Shown here piece by piece: positions 1 to 10,378 of a stretch of 64,000 nt of DNA. The first letter of the stretch is position 1. Each line of letters opens with the position of its first letter. The position numbers were made by a program, and so were the translations under genes. Source of the DNA: Pseudomonas citri (GTDB taxonomy: Bacteria > Pseudomonadota > Gammaproteobacteria > Pseudomonadales > Pseudomonadaceae); contig NZ_JAODAB010000003.1 in NCBI RefSeq assembly GCF_025336485.1, positions 186,001-250,000 on the forward strand, read 5' to 3'. Under the pieces are notes generated by a model, which had not been told where the DNA came from, did not search any database, and saw only the letters and a program-made list of their open reading frames with translations.

Positions 1-49
1 GATCCGGGGTGACACCTGCCTGACGAAGGGGGCATTATCCAGCGGCGAT

Positions 50-61
50 AACAACAAAAAA
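50..61 (+). promoter_or_regulatory. Candidate Hfq/Crc catabolite-repression (CA) motif of mtlR
   Basis: AACAACAAAAAA lies 9 bases before the mtlR start and overlaps its ribosome-binding area. The AANAANAA pattern is the known target of Hfq with Crc in pseudomonads, where it blocks translation while preferred carbon sources are present. The assignment is by motif only. Positions 1-70 hold no gene. Confidence 0.5.
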
Positions 62-70
62 GGCGTCAGC

Positions 71-976
71 ATGACCCGAACAGCCAGAGTCACCGACCCT
101 TCCTACGAGCTGATGGACGACCATAACGGGCTGTCCATCATCTATCGCCAGCACGGTTTCCCCTGCCCCCTGGTGCGCTGGCACTTCCACAAGGAATACG
201 AGCTGCACCTGATCACCGCCAGTTCCGGCAAGGTGTTCATTGGTGATTACATTGGCAACTTCTGTCCGCAATCATTGTTCCTCACCGGCCCCAACCTGCC
301 CCATAACTGGATCAGCCAGGTGAGCGAGGATGAAGTGGTGCCCAAGCGCGACATGCTGGTGAACTTCACCGACGAGTTGTTCGAGAGCGGCCATCAGGTG
401 TTTGCCGAGCTCAAGACAGTCGGCCCCTTGCTCGAACGCGCCCGGCATGGCATCGAGTTTCGCTGCAAGCGCACCATCCGCCAGGCCATGATCCTGATGC
501 AGCGCATCGCCGACTCCCAGGGCATGAGCCGTCTTGGGTACTTCTTCATCCTGATGGAGCTTTTGGCGGCCACCGATGACTATCAACTGCTGTCCGGGGC
601 CACTGCTCCGCAAATGGCCGACGAACACAGCATCGACCGCACCAACCGCGCGGTGGACTATATCTTTGCCCACTACGCCCGGGAATTGCCCCTGGAAGAA
701 GTCGCTGAACACTTAGGGATGAAACCCACCTACTTCAGCCGGGTATTCAAGCAAGCCACCGGTCGCTGTTTCATCGAATTCGTCAATCGCCTGCGCATCA
801 GCAAATCCTGCGAACTGCTGGCCGATGGCGACAAGCCCGTGACGGACGTGTGTTTCGAATCCGGTTTCAACAACATTTCCAACTTCAACCGCCGCTTCCA
901 ACAACTCAAGGGCATGACCCCCTCGCATTACCGGCGGCTGGCGGTGCAACGGTTGACCGAACAGAACCTGGGCTGA
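71..976 (+). CDS. mtlR: AraC-family activator of the mannitol operon (MtlR)
   Basis: A 301-residue regulator with an N-terminal cupin-like sensor half (residues about 15-180, with a WHFH segment) and a C-terminal AraC double helix-turn-helix (about 200-290), which includes the typical run VCFESGFNNISNFNRRF. It stands directly upstream of, and co-directional with, a full polyol ABC transporter and mannitol dehydrogenase. That is the arrangement of P. fluorescens mtlR, the activator of mtlEFGKDYZ that responds to mannitol, glucitol and arabitol. The ATG is preceded by a weak AAGGCG ribosome site and an A-rich CA motif, so its synthesis may be subject to catabolite control. Function is inferred from family and synteny; the inducer cannot be read from sequence. 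Confidence 0.9.
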   Translation: MTRTARVTDPSYELMDDHNGLSIIYRQHGFPCPLVRWHFHKEYELHLITASSGKVFIGDYIGNFCPQSLFLTGPNLPHNWISQVSEDEVVPKRDMLVNFTDELFESGHQVFAELKTVGPLLERARHGIEFRCKRTIRQAMILMQRIADSQGMSRLGYFFILMELLAATDDYQLLSGATAPQMADEHSIDRTNRAVDYIFAHYARELPLEEVAEHLGMKPTYFSRVFKQATGRCFIEFVNRLRISKSCELLADGDKPVTDVCFESGFNNISNFNRRFQQLKGMTPSHYRRLAVQRLTEQNLG

Positions 977-1131
977 AAACCCTTGCAGGCTCCCTCCTTG
1001 CCACAGAAGGGGGTCTCAGCCGCAAGAACCAAATCCAGTGCAAAAAAGTATCAGCCAAAGTGCGACGGATGATTTGTCTCGCCGCCCATTGAAGGCTGTA
1101 ATCAGCGCACATTCTTCCTCTCATCCGGAAG

Positions 1132-1147
1132 ACACAAAAACAATAAC
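1132..1147 (+). promoter_or_regulatory. Candidate Hfq/Crc CA motif in the mtlE leader
   Basis: ACACAAAAACAATAAC lies about 40 bases before mtlE in the mtlR-mtlE spacer. It fits the AANAANAA pattern. It is further from the ribosome site than usual, so it is less certain than the mtlR motif. The spacer 977-1186 should also hold the MtlR-activated promoter, but I could not define its elements. Confidence 0.35.
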
Positions 1148-1186
1148 TGTCCTTCTGTTGCCAATGGCGCAGAAAAGGAGTGCGCG

Positions 1187-2497
<1,311 letters not shown>

Positions 2498-2518
2498 AGG
2501 CTGGCAGACATCCATTCG

Positions 2519-2630
2519 TGGCGAGGGAGCTTGCTCCCGCTGGTGGGAGAAGCCCGCCCTGGCAATCAAAAGGATTGTCTATCGGCATAGGACAGCTACG
2601 CGGTCCAGCGGGAGCAAGCCCCCTCGCCAC
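2519..2630. repeat. REPIN between mtlE and mtlF
   Basis: Two inverted REP sequences, GTGGCGAGGGAGCTTGCTCC at 2519 and its near complement ending at 2630 (GGGAGCAAGCCCCCTCGCCA), enclose about 60 bases. The RNA would fold into a long hairpin inside the mtl transcript, after the binding-protein gene. Such elements can protect upstream mRNA from 3' exonucleases. Confidence 0.9.
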
Positions 2631-2660
2631 AGGGAATGCGTCGCATAAGAGTAAGCACTC

Positions 2661-3593
2661 ATGAATAGTTCAACGACCGCCGCCAAGGCACCTATCGAGC
2701 TGACCCAACCGGTTCGCAAGATTCGCCTGGCCAACCCCGGCTGGTTCCTGGTCAGCCCTTCGGTAGCCTTGTTGCTGCTGTGGATGATCGTACCGCTGGG
2801 CATGACCGTCTATTTTTCGATGATCCGCTACAACCTGCTCTACCCCGGCGAAAACGAATTCGTGGGGTTGGAGAACTTCACTTATTTCCTGACCGACTCC
2901 GGGTTCATGCCCGGGGCCACCAACACCCTGCTGCTGGTGGGCAGTGTGTTGCTGATCAGTATCGTGTTCGGCGTGCTGATCAGCGCACTGCTGGAGGCCA
3001 GTGAGTTTTTTGGCCGCGGCCTTGTCCGGGTGCTGTTGATCTCGCCGTTCTTCATCATGCCGACGGTGGGGGCGCTGATCTGGAAAAACCTGATTTTCCA
3101 CCCGGTCTCGGGAATCCTCGCGGCGGTGTGGAAGCTGTTCGGTGCGCAACCGGTGGACTGGCTGGCCCATTACCCGCTGCTGTCGATCATCGTCATCGTG
3201 AGCTGGCAATGGCTGCCCTTCGCGATCCTGATCCTGATGACGGCCATGCAGTCCCTCGACCAGGAACAGAAAGAAGCGGCGCGCCTGGACGGTGCCGGCC
3301 CCGTCGCGATTTTCTGGCACCTGACCTTGCCGCACCTGGCCCGGCCGATTGCCGTGGTGGTGATGATCGAAACGATTTTCCTGTTGTCGGTGTTCGCCGA
3401 GATCTTCACCACCACCAACGGTGGCCCCGGCTATGCCTCGACCAACCTCGCCTACCTGATCTACAACCAGGCGCTGGTGCAGTTCGACGTCGGCATGGCG
3501 TCGGCCGGTGGCTTGATCGCCGTGGTCATTGCCAACATCGCCGCCATCATCCTGGTCCGGATGATTGGCAAAAACCTCACCGACAAGCCCTGA
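2661..3593 (+). CDS. mtlF: Mannitol/polyol ABC transporter permease (MtlF)
   Basis: A 310-residue MalF-type permease of carbohydrate uptake ABC transporters. It has about six hydrophobic membrane segments, starting with one at residues 30-55, and the EAA loop EAARLDGAGPVAIFWHLTLP (about 209-228) that docks onto the ATPase. It forms the heterodimeric channel with MtlG in the inner membrane. It is followed after 10 bases by mtlG, which points to one transcript. The ribosome site before the ATG is weak (AAGAG), consistent with lower translation than mtlE. Confidence 0.92.
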   Translation: MNSSTTAAKAPIELTQPVRKIRLANPGWFLVSPSVALLLLWMIVPLGMTVYFSMIRYNLLYPGENEFVGLENFTYFLTDSGFMPGATNTLLLVGSVLLISIVFGVLISALLEASEFFGRGLVRVLLISPFFIMPTVGALIWKNLIFHPVSGILAAVWKLFGAQPVDWLAHYPLLSIIVIVSWQWLPFAILILMTAMQSLDQEQKEAARLDGAGPVAIFWHLTLPHLARPIAVVVMIETIFLLSVFAEIFTTTNGGPGYASTNLAYLIYNQALVQFDVGMASAGGLIAVVIANIAAIILVRMIGKNLTDKP

Positions 3594-3603
3594 GGTCGCC
3601 ACC

Positions 3604-4434
<831 letters not shown>

Positions 4435-4494
4435 ATCCGCTCCCACAATGACGCTCGCAAGGCTCAATCAAACAAGAACACTCGGAGGCTCCCC

Positions 4495-5598
4495 ATGGCC
4501 AACCTGAAAATCAGGAATCTGCAAAAAGGCTTCGAAGGCTTTTCCATCATCAAGGGCATCGACCTGGAGGTGAATGACAAGGAATTCGTGGTCTTCGTCG
4601 GCCCGTCGGGCTGCGGTAAGTCCACCCTGCTGCGGCTGATCGCCGGCCTTGAAGACGTCAGCGGCGGCACCCTCGAACTGGACGGTCGCGACATCACCGA
4701 AGTCAGCCCGGCCAAGCGCGACCTGGCGATGGTGTTCCAGACCTACGCCCTGTACCCGCACATGAGCGTGCGCAAGAACATGTCCTTCGCCCTGGACCTG
4801 GCCGGCGTGCCCAAGGCCGAGGTCGAAAAAAAGGTCAACGAAGCGGCGCGGATCCTGGAGCTGGGGCCGATGCTCGAACGCAAGCCCAAGCAACTGTCCG
4901 GCGGCCAGCGCCAGCGCGTGGCGATTGGCCGGGCGATCGTGCGTAACCCGAAAATCTTCCTGTTCGACGAACCCTTGTCCAACCTCGATGCCGCCCTGCG
5001 GGTGCAGATGCGCCTGGAGCTGGCGCGGCTGCACAAGGAACTGCAAGCAACCATGATCTACGTGACCCACGACCAGGTGGAAGCCATGACCCTGGCCGAC
5101 AAAGTAGTGGTGCTCAACGGCGGGCGCATTGAACAGGTTGGTTCGCCGCTGGAGCTGTATCACCAACCGGCCAACCTGTTTGTCGCCGGTTTCCTGGGCA
5201 CGCCGAAAATGGGTTTTCTCAAGGGCAAGGTAGCAGGCCTGGACAGCCAGGGGTGTGAAATCCTGCTGGACGCCGGCACCCGTATCAGCCTGCCATTGAG
5301 CGGTGCCAGCCTGGGCGTCGGCGCGCTGGTGACCCTGGGGATTCGCCCGGAGCATCTGAACCTGGCGCAACCGGGCGATTGCACCCTGCAAGTCACCGCC
5401 GACGTCAGCGAGCGACTGGGCAGCGACACCTTCTGCCACGTCACCACGGCTTCCGGCGAAGCCCTGACCATGCGGGTGCGCGGCGACCTGGCGAGCCGTT
5501 TCGGCGAGCAGTTGGCCCTGCACCTGGACCCTGGACACTGCCATTTATTCGATGCCGAGGGCGTCGCGGTGACCCGCGCGCTACGCGCCGCCGCCTGA
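4495..5598 (+). CDS. mtlK: Mannitol/polyol ABC transporter ATP-binding protein (MtlK)
   Basis: A 367-residue MalK/UgpC-type ATPase. Walker [10 protein letters not shown] is at residues 36-44, the signature LSGGQRQR at about 134-141, Walker [14 protein letters not shown] at about 155-167, and the switch histidine in [16 protein letters not shown]-terminal OB/TOBE regulatory domain follows (about 235-355). It powers import through MtlFG at the inner face of the membrane. The start has the ribosome site CGGAGG. It is 60 bases after mtlG and 15 bases before mtlD. Confidence 0.94.
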   Translation: MANLKIRNLQKGFEGFSIIKGIDLEVNDKEFVVFVGPSGCGKSTLLRLIAGLEDVSGGTLELDGRDITEVSPAKRDLAMVFQTYALYPHMSVRKNMSFALDLAGVPKAEVEKKVNEAARILELGPMLERKPKQLSGGQRQRVAIGRAIVRNPKIFLFDEPLSNLDAALRVQMRLELARLHKELQATMIYVTHDQVEAMTLADKVVVLNGGRIEQVGSPLELYHQPANLFVAGFLGTPKMGFLKGKVAGLDSQGCEILLDAGTRISLPLSGASLGVGALVTLGIRPEHLNLAQPGDCTLQVTADVSERLGSDTFCHVTTASGEALTMRVRGDLASRFGEQLALHLDPGHCHLFDAEGVAVTRALRAAA

Positions 5599-5613
5599 TT
5601 GCCGAGACCTGCA

Positions 5614-7095
5614 ATGAAACTCAACCGACAGAACCTGCACAACCTCAAGCCTGAAGTCGCCCTGCCCGCCTACCCGTTGAGCGACATCCGCCAGGGCATC
5701 GCCCACATCGGCGTCGGCGGTTTCCACCGGGCGCACCAGGCCTATTACACCGATGCTCTGATGAACACCGGCGAAGGCCTGGATTGGGCCATTTGCGGCG
5801 TGGGCCTGCGCGCCGAAGACCGTCGCGCCCGCGACGATCTGGCCGGCCAGGACTACCTGTTCACCCTGTTTGAATTGGGCGACACCGATGACACTGAAGT
5901 GCGCGTGATTGGCGCCGTCACCGACATGCTGCTGGCCGAGGACGGCGCCCAGGCGCTGATCGACAAATTGTCCGACCCACAGATCCGCATCGTCTCGCTG
6001 ACCATCACCGAGGGCGGTTATTGCATCGACGACAGCAACGGCGAATTCATGGCCCACCTGCCCCAGGTCCAGCACGACCTGGCCCACCCGGACGCGCCGA
6101 AAACCGTGTTCGGTTTCCTCTGCGCCGCCCTGGACAAGCGACGCGCCGCCGGTATCCCGGCGTTCACCCTGATGTCCTGCGATAACCTGCCCCACAACGG
6201 TGCCGTGACCCGCAAGGCCCTGCTGGCCTTCGCCACGTTGCGCGACACCGAATTGGGGCAATGGATCGAGCGCAACGTCAGCTTCCCCAACGCCATGGTC
6301 GACCGCATCACCCCCATGACCAGCGTCGCCCATCGCCTGCAGCTGCACGACGAACACGGCATCGACGACGCCTGGCCGGTGGTCTGCGAGCCGTTCGTGC
6401 AGTGGGTACTCGAAGACAAGTTCGTCAACGGGCGACCGGCCTGGGAAAAGGTCGGCGTGCAGTTCACCGATGATGTGTCGCCCTACGAAGAGATGAAGAT
6501 CAAATTGCTCAACGGCAGCCACCTGGCGTTGACCTACCTGGGGTTTCTCAAGGGCTATCGCTTCGTCCACGAAACCATGAACGATCCGCTGTTCGTGCGT
6601 TACATCCGGGCCTACATGGACCTGGATGTGACCCCGCAACTGGCGCCGGTGCCCGGCATCGACCTGGCCGACTACAAGGCCACCCTGGTGGAGCGTTTTT
6701 CCAACCAGGCGATTGCCGATCAGTTGGAGCGAGTATGCTCGGACGGTTCGTCGAAGTTTCCCAAGTTCACCGTGCCGACCATCAACCGCCTGATTGCCGA
6801 CGGCGCCGAAACCCGTCGTGCGGCGCTGGTCGTGGCGGCCTGGGCGGTGTACCTCAAAGGCGTGGACGAGAACGGCGTGGCCTATGCCATCCCGGACCCA
6901 CGAGCGGCGTTCTGCCAGGCCCTGGTGGCTGACGATGCGCTGGTGACCCAACGGCTGCTGGAGGTGGAGGAGATCTTTGGCGCCGCGATCCCCCGTTCGG
7001 CGGAGTTCGTGGCCGCTTTCGAATGGTGCTGCAACAGCTTGCGCGAGCATGGCGTCACACGCACGCTGGAGCGGGTATTGGCTGACGCGAATTGA
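5614..7095 (+). CDS. mtlD: Mannitol 2-dehydrogenase (MtlD)
   Basis: A 493-residue NAD-dependent polyol-specific long-chain dehydrogenase, the same length as the P. fluorescens enzyme. It oxidises D-mannitol to D-fructose, and also arabitol and glucitol, in the cytoplasm. The catalytic residues known from that enzyme are at the expected positions: Lys295, Asn300 and His303 in the run KIKLLNGSHL, and Asn191 in SCDNLPHN. The Rossmann motif GVGGFHRAHQ is near residue 31. The ATG at 5614 is preferred over an in-frame TTG directly at the mtlK stop. Its fructose and xylulose products feed MtlZ and MtlY. Confidence 0.96.
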   Translation: MKLNRQNLHNLKPEVALPAYPLSDIRQGIAHIGVGGFHRAHQAYYTDALMNTGEGLDWAICGVGLRAEDRRARDDLAGQDYLFTLFELGDTDDTEVRVIGAVTDMLLAEDGAQALIDKLSDPQIRIVSLTITEGGYCIDDSNGEFMAHLPQVQHDLAHPDAPKTVFGFLCAALDKRRAAGIPAFTLMSCDNLPHNGAVTRKALLAFATLRDTELGQWIERNVSFPNAMVDRITPMTSVAHRLQLHDEHGIDDAWPVVCEPFVQWVLEDKFVNGRPAWEKVGVQFTDDVSPYEEMKIKLLNGSHLALTYLGFLKGYRFVHETMNDPLFVRYIRAYMDLDVTPQLAPVPGIDLADYKATLVERFSNQAIADQLERVCSDGSSKFPKFTVPTINRLIADGAETRRAALVVAAWAVYLKGVDENGVAYAIPDPRAAFCQALVADDALVTQRLLEVEEIFGAAIPRSAEFVAAFEWCCNSLREHGVTRTLERVLADAN

Positions 7096-7103
7096 GACTT
7101 GGA

Positions 7104-7130
7104 TGGCGAGGGAGCAAGGCCTCTTGCCAC
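7104..7130. repeat. Single REP-like hairpin between mtlD and mtlY
   Basis: TGGCGAGGGAGCAAGG and TCTTGCCAC form a degenerate copy of the REP seen at 2519, unpaired here. It is the second REP-type element within the mtl transcript. Confidence 0.6.
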
Positions 7131-7184
7131 AAAAAGCAGTGTTGACCTGACCCTGTACCGAGACCTGACAACCTGAGGATATCC

Positions 7185-8672
7185 ATGGCAAACCAACAAC
7201 TGTTCCTGGGCATCGACTGCGGCACCCAAGGCACCAAGGCGCTCATCCTGGATGCGGTCACCGGCCAAGTCCTCGGTCAGGGCGCCTCCGCCCATGCCAT
7301 GATCAGCGGCCCCAACGGCTGCCGCGAGCAAGAGACCGGGCAGTGGCTCGAAGCATTCACCCAGGCGACCCGCCAGGCACTGGCCGCTGCCGCAGTCGAT
7401 GGCCAGGCGATTCTCGGCGTCGGTGTCTCCGGCCAGCAGCACGGCCTGGTACTGCTCGACGATCAGGGCGAGGTCCTGCGCCCAGCCAAGCTGTGGTGCG
7501 ACACCGAAACCACTCCGGAAAATGAACGGCTGCTGGCCCACCTCGGCGGCGAAAGCGGCTCCCTGGAGCGCCTGGGCGTAGTCATCGCCCCCGGCTACAC
7601 CGTGTCCAAGCTACTGTGGACCCGCGAACAGCATCCGCAGGTGTTCAACCGCATCGCCAGCATCCTGCTGCCCCACGACTTTCTCAACCATTGGCTCACC
7701 GGTCGCCGTTGCACCGAATACGGCGATGCCTCGGGCACCGGCTATTTCAACGTACGCACCCGTCAATGGGACGTGCAGCTGCTGCAACACATCGACCCCA
7801 GTGGACGCTTGCAAGCGGCGCTGCCGGACCTGATCGAGGCCCATCAGCCAGTCGGACGCATCCTGCCGGCCATTGCCGCGCACCTGGGCATCAACCCCGA
7901 GGCCGTGGTGGCCAGCGGCGGCGGCGACAACATGATGGGCGCCATCGGCACCGGCAACATCCAACCCGGCGTGATTACCATGAGCCTCGGCTCTTCCGGC
8001 ACCGTCTACGCCTATGGTGCAGAACCCGTGGTCAGCCCGCAGGCGTCGGTCGCGACCTTTTGCTCGTCCAGCGGCGGCTGGTTGCCGTTGATCTGCACCA
8101 TGAACCTGACCAACGCCACCGGCGCGATCCGCGAGCTGCTGGGACTGGACATCGACACCTTCAACGCCCTGGTGACCCAGGCGCCCATCGGTGCCGAAGG
8201 CGTGTGCATGCTGCCTTTTCTCAACGGCGAACGCGTGCCCGCCCTGCCCCAGGCCACCGGCAGCCTGCTGGGCCTGACCAGCACCAACATGACCCGCGCC
8301 AACCTCTGCCGGGCCGTGGTCGAGGGCACGACCTTCGGCTTGCGCTATGGTTTGGACCTGCTGCGGGCCAACGGGCTGCAAGCCCAGAGCATTCGCCTGG
8401 TCGGCGGCGGTTCGAAGAGCCCGGTGTGGCGGCAGATCGTCGCCGACATCATGGACACCACGGTTATCTGCACCGAACAAAGCGAAGCGGCCGCCCTCGG
8501 TGCCGCGATCCAGGCAGCCTGGTGCCATTCAGGCGTGCAAGACAGCCTGGCCGAACTGTGCGCGCGCTGCGTCAAACTCGATCCGGCCAGCGAAACCCGG
8601 CCGGTCGCCAAGCAAGTCGCGGCGTCCCAGCAGGCTTATGAACGTTATCGACAACACGTCGCAACCCTTTGA
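7185..8672 (+). CDS. mtlY: Xylulokinase (MtlY)
   Basis: A 495-residue FGGY-family carbohydrate kinase. The N-terminal ATPase fold starts at FLGIDCGTQGTKALILD, the central motif is GVSGQQHGLVLLD, and the C-terminal FGGY region has GGGSKSPVWRQIVADI (about 406-421). It phosphorylates D-xylulose, formed from D-arabitol by MtlD, to xylulose 5-phosphate for the pentose phosphate pathway. It lies 89 bases after mtlD, across a REP, and 12 bases before mtlZ. The xylulose preference comes from family and operon context. Confidence 0.92.
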   Translation: MANQQLFLGIDCGTQGTKALILDAVTGQVLGQGASAHAMISGPNGCREQETGQWLEAFTQATRQALAAAAVDGQAILGVGVSGQQHGLVLLDDQGEVLRPAKLWCDTETTPENERLLAHLGGESGSLERLGVVIAPGYTVSKLLWTREQHPQVFNRIASILLPHDFLNHWLTGRRCTEYGDASGTGYFNVRTRQWDVQLLQHIDPSGRLQAALPDLIEAHQPVGRILPAIAAHLGINPEAVVASGGGDNMMGAIGTGNIQPGVITMSLGSSGTVYAYGAEPVVSPQASVATFCSSSGGWLPLICTMNLTNATGAIRELLGLDIDTFNALVTQAPIGAEGVCMLPFLNGERVPALPQATGSLLGLTSTNMTRANLCRAVVEGTTFGLRYGLDLLRANGLQAQSIRLVGGGSKSPVWRQIVADIMDTTVICTEQSEAAALGAAIQAAWCHSGVQDSLAELCARCVKLDPASETRPVAKQVAASQQAYERYRQHVATL

Positions 8673-8684
8673 GAGCAGGCATCT

Positions 8685-9623
8685 ATGTATCTGGTGTGTG
8701 GTGAAGCGCTGTTTGATTTTTTCAGTGATAACGAGGCCGATGGACCCGCCTCGCAAGTGAACTACAGGGCGATTGCCGGTGGCTCGCCGTTTAACGTGGC
8801 AGTGGGACTGCGTCGCCTGGGTGTCGAATCGGCGCTGTTTACCGGGCTGTCCACCGATTTCCTGGGCCGCCGGCTCCAGCAAGTGCTGCTCAATGAAGGC
8901 GTCAGCCCCCAATACCTGCTGGATGTCGACGCGCCGACCACGCTGGCGATGGTGGCCGTGGGGGCCAACGGTTCCCCTCATTACAGCTTCCGTGGCGAAG
9001 GCTGCGCGGACCGGCAATTGAGACTGGCGCATCTACCGCAGCTGGGCCCGGAAGTACGCGGCGTGCATTTGGGCTCGTATTCCCTGGTGGTACCGCCGGT
9101 CGCCGACACGCTCCTGGCCCTGGCGCAACGTGAAAGCGGCCGGCGCCTGATCAGCCTCGACCCGAACGTGCGACTCAACCCGCAACCAAACATCGAAGTG
9201 TGGCGCGCGCGGATCGCGATGCTGGTGGAATATGCCGACCTGATCAAGGTCAGCGACGAGGATCTGAGCCTGCTCTACCCCGGCATCGACCCCCAGGCAG
9301 TCATCGAAGTCTGGCTGGAGCAACGTTGCCAATTGGTGTTCCTGACCCGTGGCGGCCAGGGGGCTACGGTCTTCAGTCGCCAGCACGGCTCATGGTCGCT
9401 GCCGGCGTGTCCGGTGAAAATGGTCGACACCGTGGGCGCAGGCGATACCTTCCAGGCCGCGCTGATTGCGTGGTTGACGGAACAGCAGTTGGACTCGATC
9501 GAAGGCCTGCAAAGCCTGACCCGGGTACAGATCGGCGCCATGCTTGAGTTCGCCATGCGCGCGGCCGCCCTGACATGCGGCAAGACCGGACCGGACCTGC
9601 CCTATCGGCGGCAACTGGACTGA
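8685..9623 (+). CDS. mtlZ: Fructokinase, PfkB family (MtlZ)
   Basis: A 312-residue ribokinase/PfkB-family sugar kinase. It has the N-terminal GGSPFNVAVGLRRLG signature (about 32-46) and the C-terminal anion-hole/catalytic motif DTVGAGDTFQAAL (about 248-260). It phosphorylates the fructose released by MtlD from mannitol to fructose 6-phosphate. It is the last gene of the mtl operon and is followed by a rho-independent terminator. Confidence 0.92.
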   Translation: MYLVCGEALFDFFSDNEADGPASQVNYRAIAGGSPFNVAVGLRRLGVESALFTGLSTDFLGRRLQQVLLNEGVSPQYLLDVDAPTTLAMVAVGANGSPHYSFRGEGCADRQLRLAHLPQLGPEVRGVHLGSYSLVVPPVADTLLALAQRESGRRLISLDPNVRLNPQPNIEVWRARIAMLVEYADLIKVSDEDLSLLYPGIDPQAVIEVWLEQRCQLVFLTRGGQGATVFSRQHGSWSLPACPVKMVDTVGAGDTFQAALIAWLTEQQLDSIEGLQSLTRVQIGAMLEFAMRAAALTCGKTGPDLPYRRQLD

Positions 9624-9659
9624 GCCGGACACATCAGGAAAGGGACGCCAGAAAAGGGA

Positions 9660-9693
9660 CGCCAGGTCTGGGCAATGGCCAACCTGGCGTTTT
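9660..9693 (+). terminator. Rho-independent terminator of the mtl operon
   Basis: The stem CGCCAGGT / ACCTGGCG (9660-9667 and 9682-9689) has a 14-base loop and is followed by TTTT. It lies 37 bases after the mtlZ stop and ends the mtl transcript. Confidence 0.75.
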
Positions 9694-9715
9694 GATCAGC
9701 GTAAAACCATTGCCG

Positions 9716-9997
9716 TCAGCGCCCGGTCATCCGGTGATGTAGCTGATGGAAATGGTTGCCACCGCCCTTGTTATGGTCCAGCTCTGAGCGCAGTTCGGCA
9801 ATCAAGTCGTTGATGGCCCGGCAACCGGTGAGCTTGTTGGCATCGATATCAGACCTGATCAACGCCACGCGATCGGTTTCGTGATCGTCGTAGATCTTCA
9901 CTGTCATCGACAGGTCGGGTGACAAGGTGCATTGCGAGCGCTTGGGCAACAAACTGCTTTCAATGATGTTTCGCATTTCGAGGGCAGATAAAAACAT
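9716..9997 (-). CDS. DUF1652 domain protein
   Basis: A 93-residue cytoplasmic protein with the usual DUF1652 start (residues 1-12 include SALEMRNIIESS), the SMTVKIYD segment, and a C-terminal helix AINDLIAELRSEL followed by a His/Gly-rich tail. The family is confined largely to pseudomonads and has no established function. The frame stays open upstream to 10288. The ATG at 9997 is chosen because it follows the ribosome site CAGGAGAG and matches the family N terminus. A perfect Anr/FNR box about 190 bases upstream suggests oxygen-dependent expression behind a long leader. Confidence 0.85.
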   Translation of the reverse strand: MFLSALEMRNIIESSLLPKRSQCTLSPDLSMTVKIYDDHETDRVALIRSDIDANKLTGCRAINDLIAELRSELDHNKGGGNHFHQLHHRMTGR

Positions 9998-10155
9998 GGC
10001 GACTCTCTCCTGTTGAGGCGGCCAACTTATGTTCGCGAAGCCGGTATCTCTTCCGTTTCCTTCCCTGCGGACTGGGACTACGAATGCCGCTTCGCTCGTT
10101 CTTTTTCGCGTGGTCGATCCACGAGTTCGGCAAGCGAACTCCTGAATCATCCCGC
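9998..10155 (-). ncRNA. Candidate structured leader or small RNA controlled by Anr
   Basis: If the Anr box at 10188-10201 drives a class II promoter, transcription would start near 10153 and give about 155 bases before the DUF1652 gene. This stretch holds two consecutive perfect hairpins (10123-10141, stem GAGTTCG; 10109-10123, stem CGTGG) and a longer-range pairing GCGAAGC / GCTTCGC (10089-10095 with 10035-10041). It could be a regulatory 5' leader or an independent RNA. PhrS is a known Anr-dependent pseudomonad small RNA, but I cannot confirm homology. It also has open frames that could encode a short peptide. Confidence 0.35.
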
Positions 10156-10187
10156 AAAAAATATGCCTGTAGTGACGACCTTCCGGA

Positions 10188-10201
10188 TTGATATCAATCA
10201 A
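10188..10201 (-). promoter_or_regulatory. Perfect Anr/FNR box
   Basis: TTGATATCAATCAA is an exact match to the TTGATNNNNATCAA consensus bound by Anr under low oxygen. On the minus strand a -10-like CATATT (10160-10165) sits about 31 bases downstream of the box centre, the spacing of a -41.5 class II promoter. The target would be the DUF1652 gene and its leader. The rest of the spacer up to 10378 shows no gene or clear site. Confidence 0.7.
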
Positions 10202-10378
10202 GCGCTTAGCTTCGTCCTGCTTCCAAGAGCTCGTGCAAAATGCAAGGAAACGGTGTGTTTTCCATGCAAATTGCCATCGCCTTATCATTGGGTCGCTCTT
10301 TAGAGTAGCCCTTCTTTTGAGGACGCAAGAGGACGTCCGTCGGCTGCCTCGAAAAAAGTGTGACGTGCCTGAAAATAC

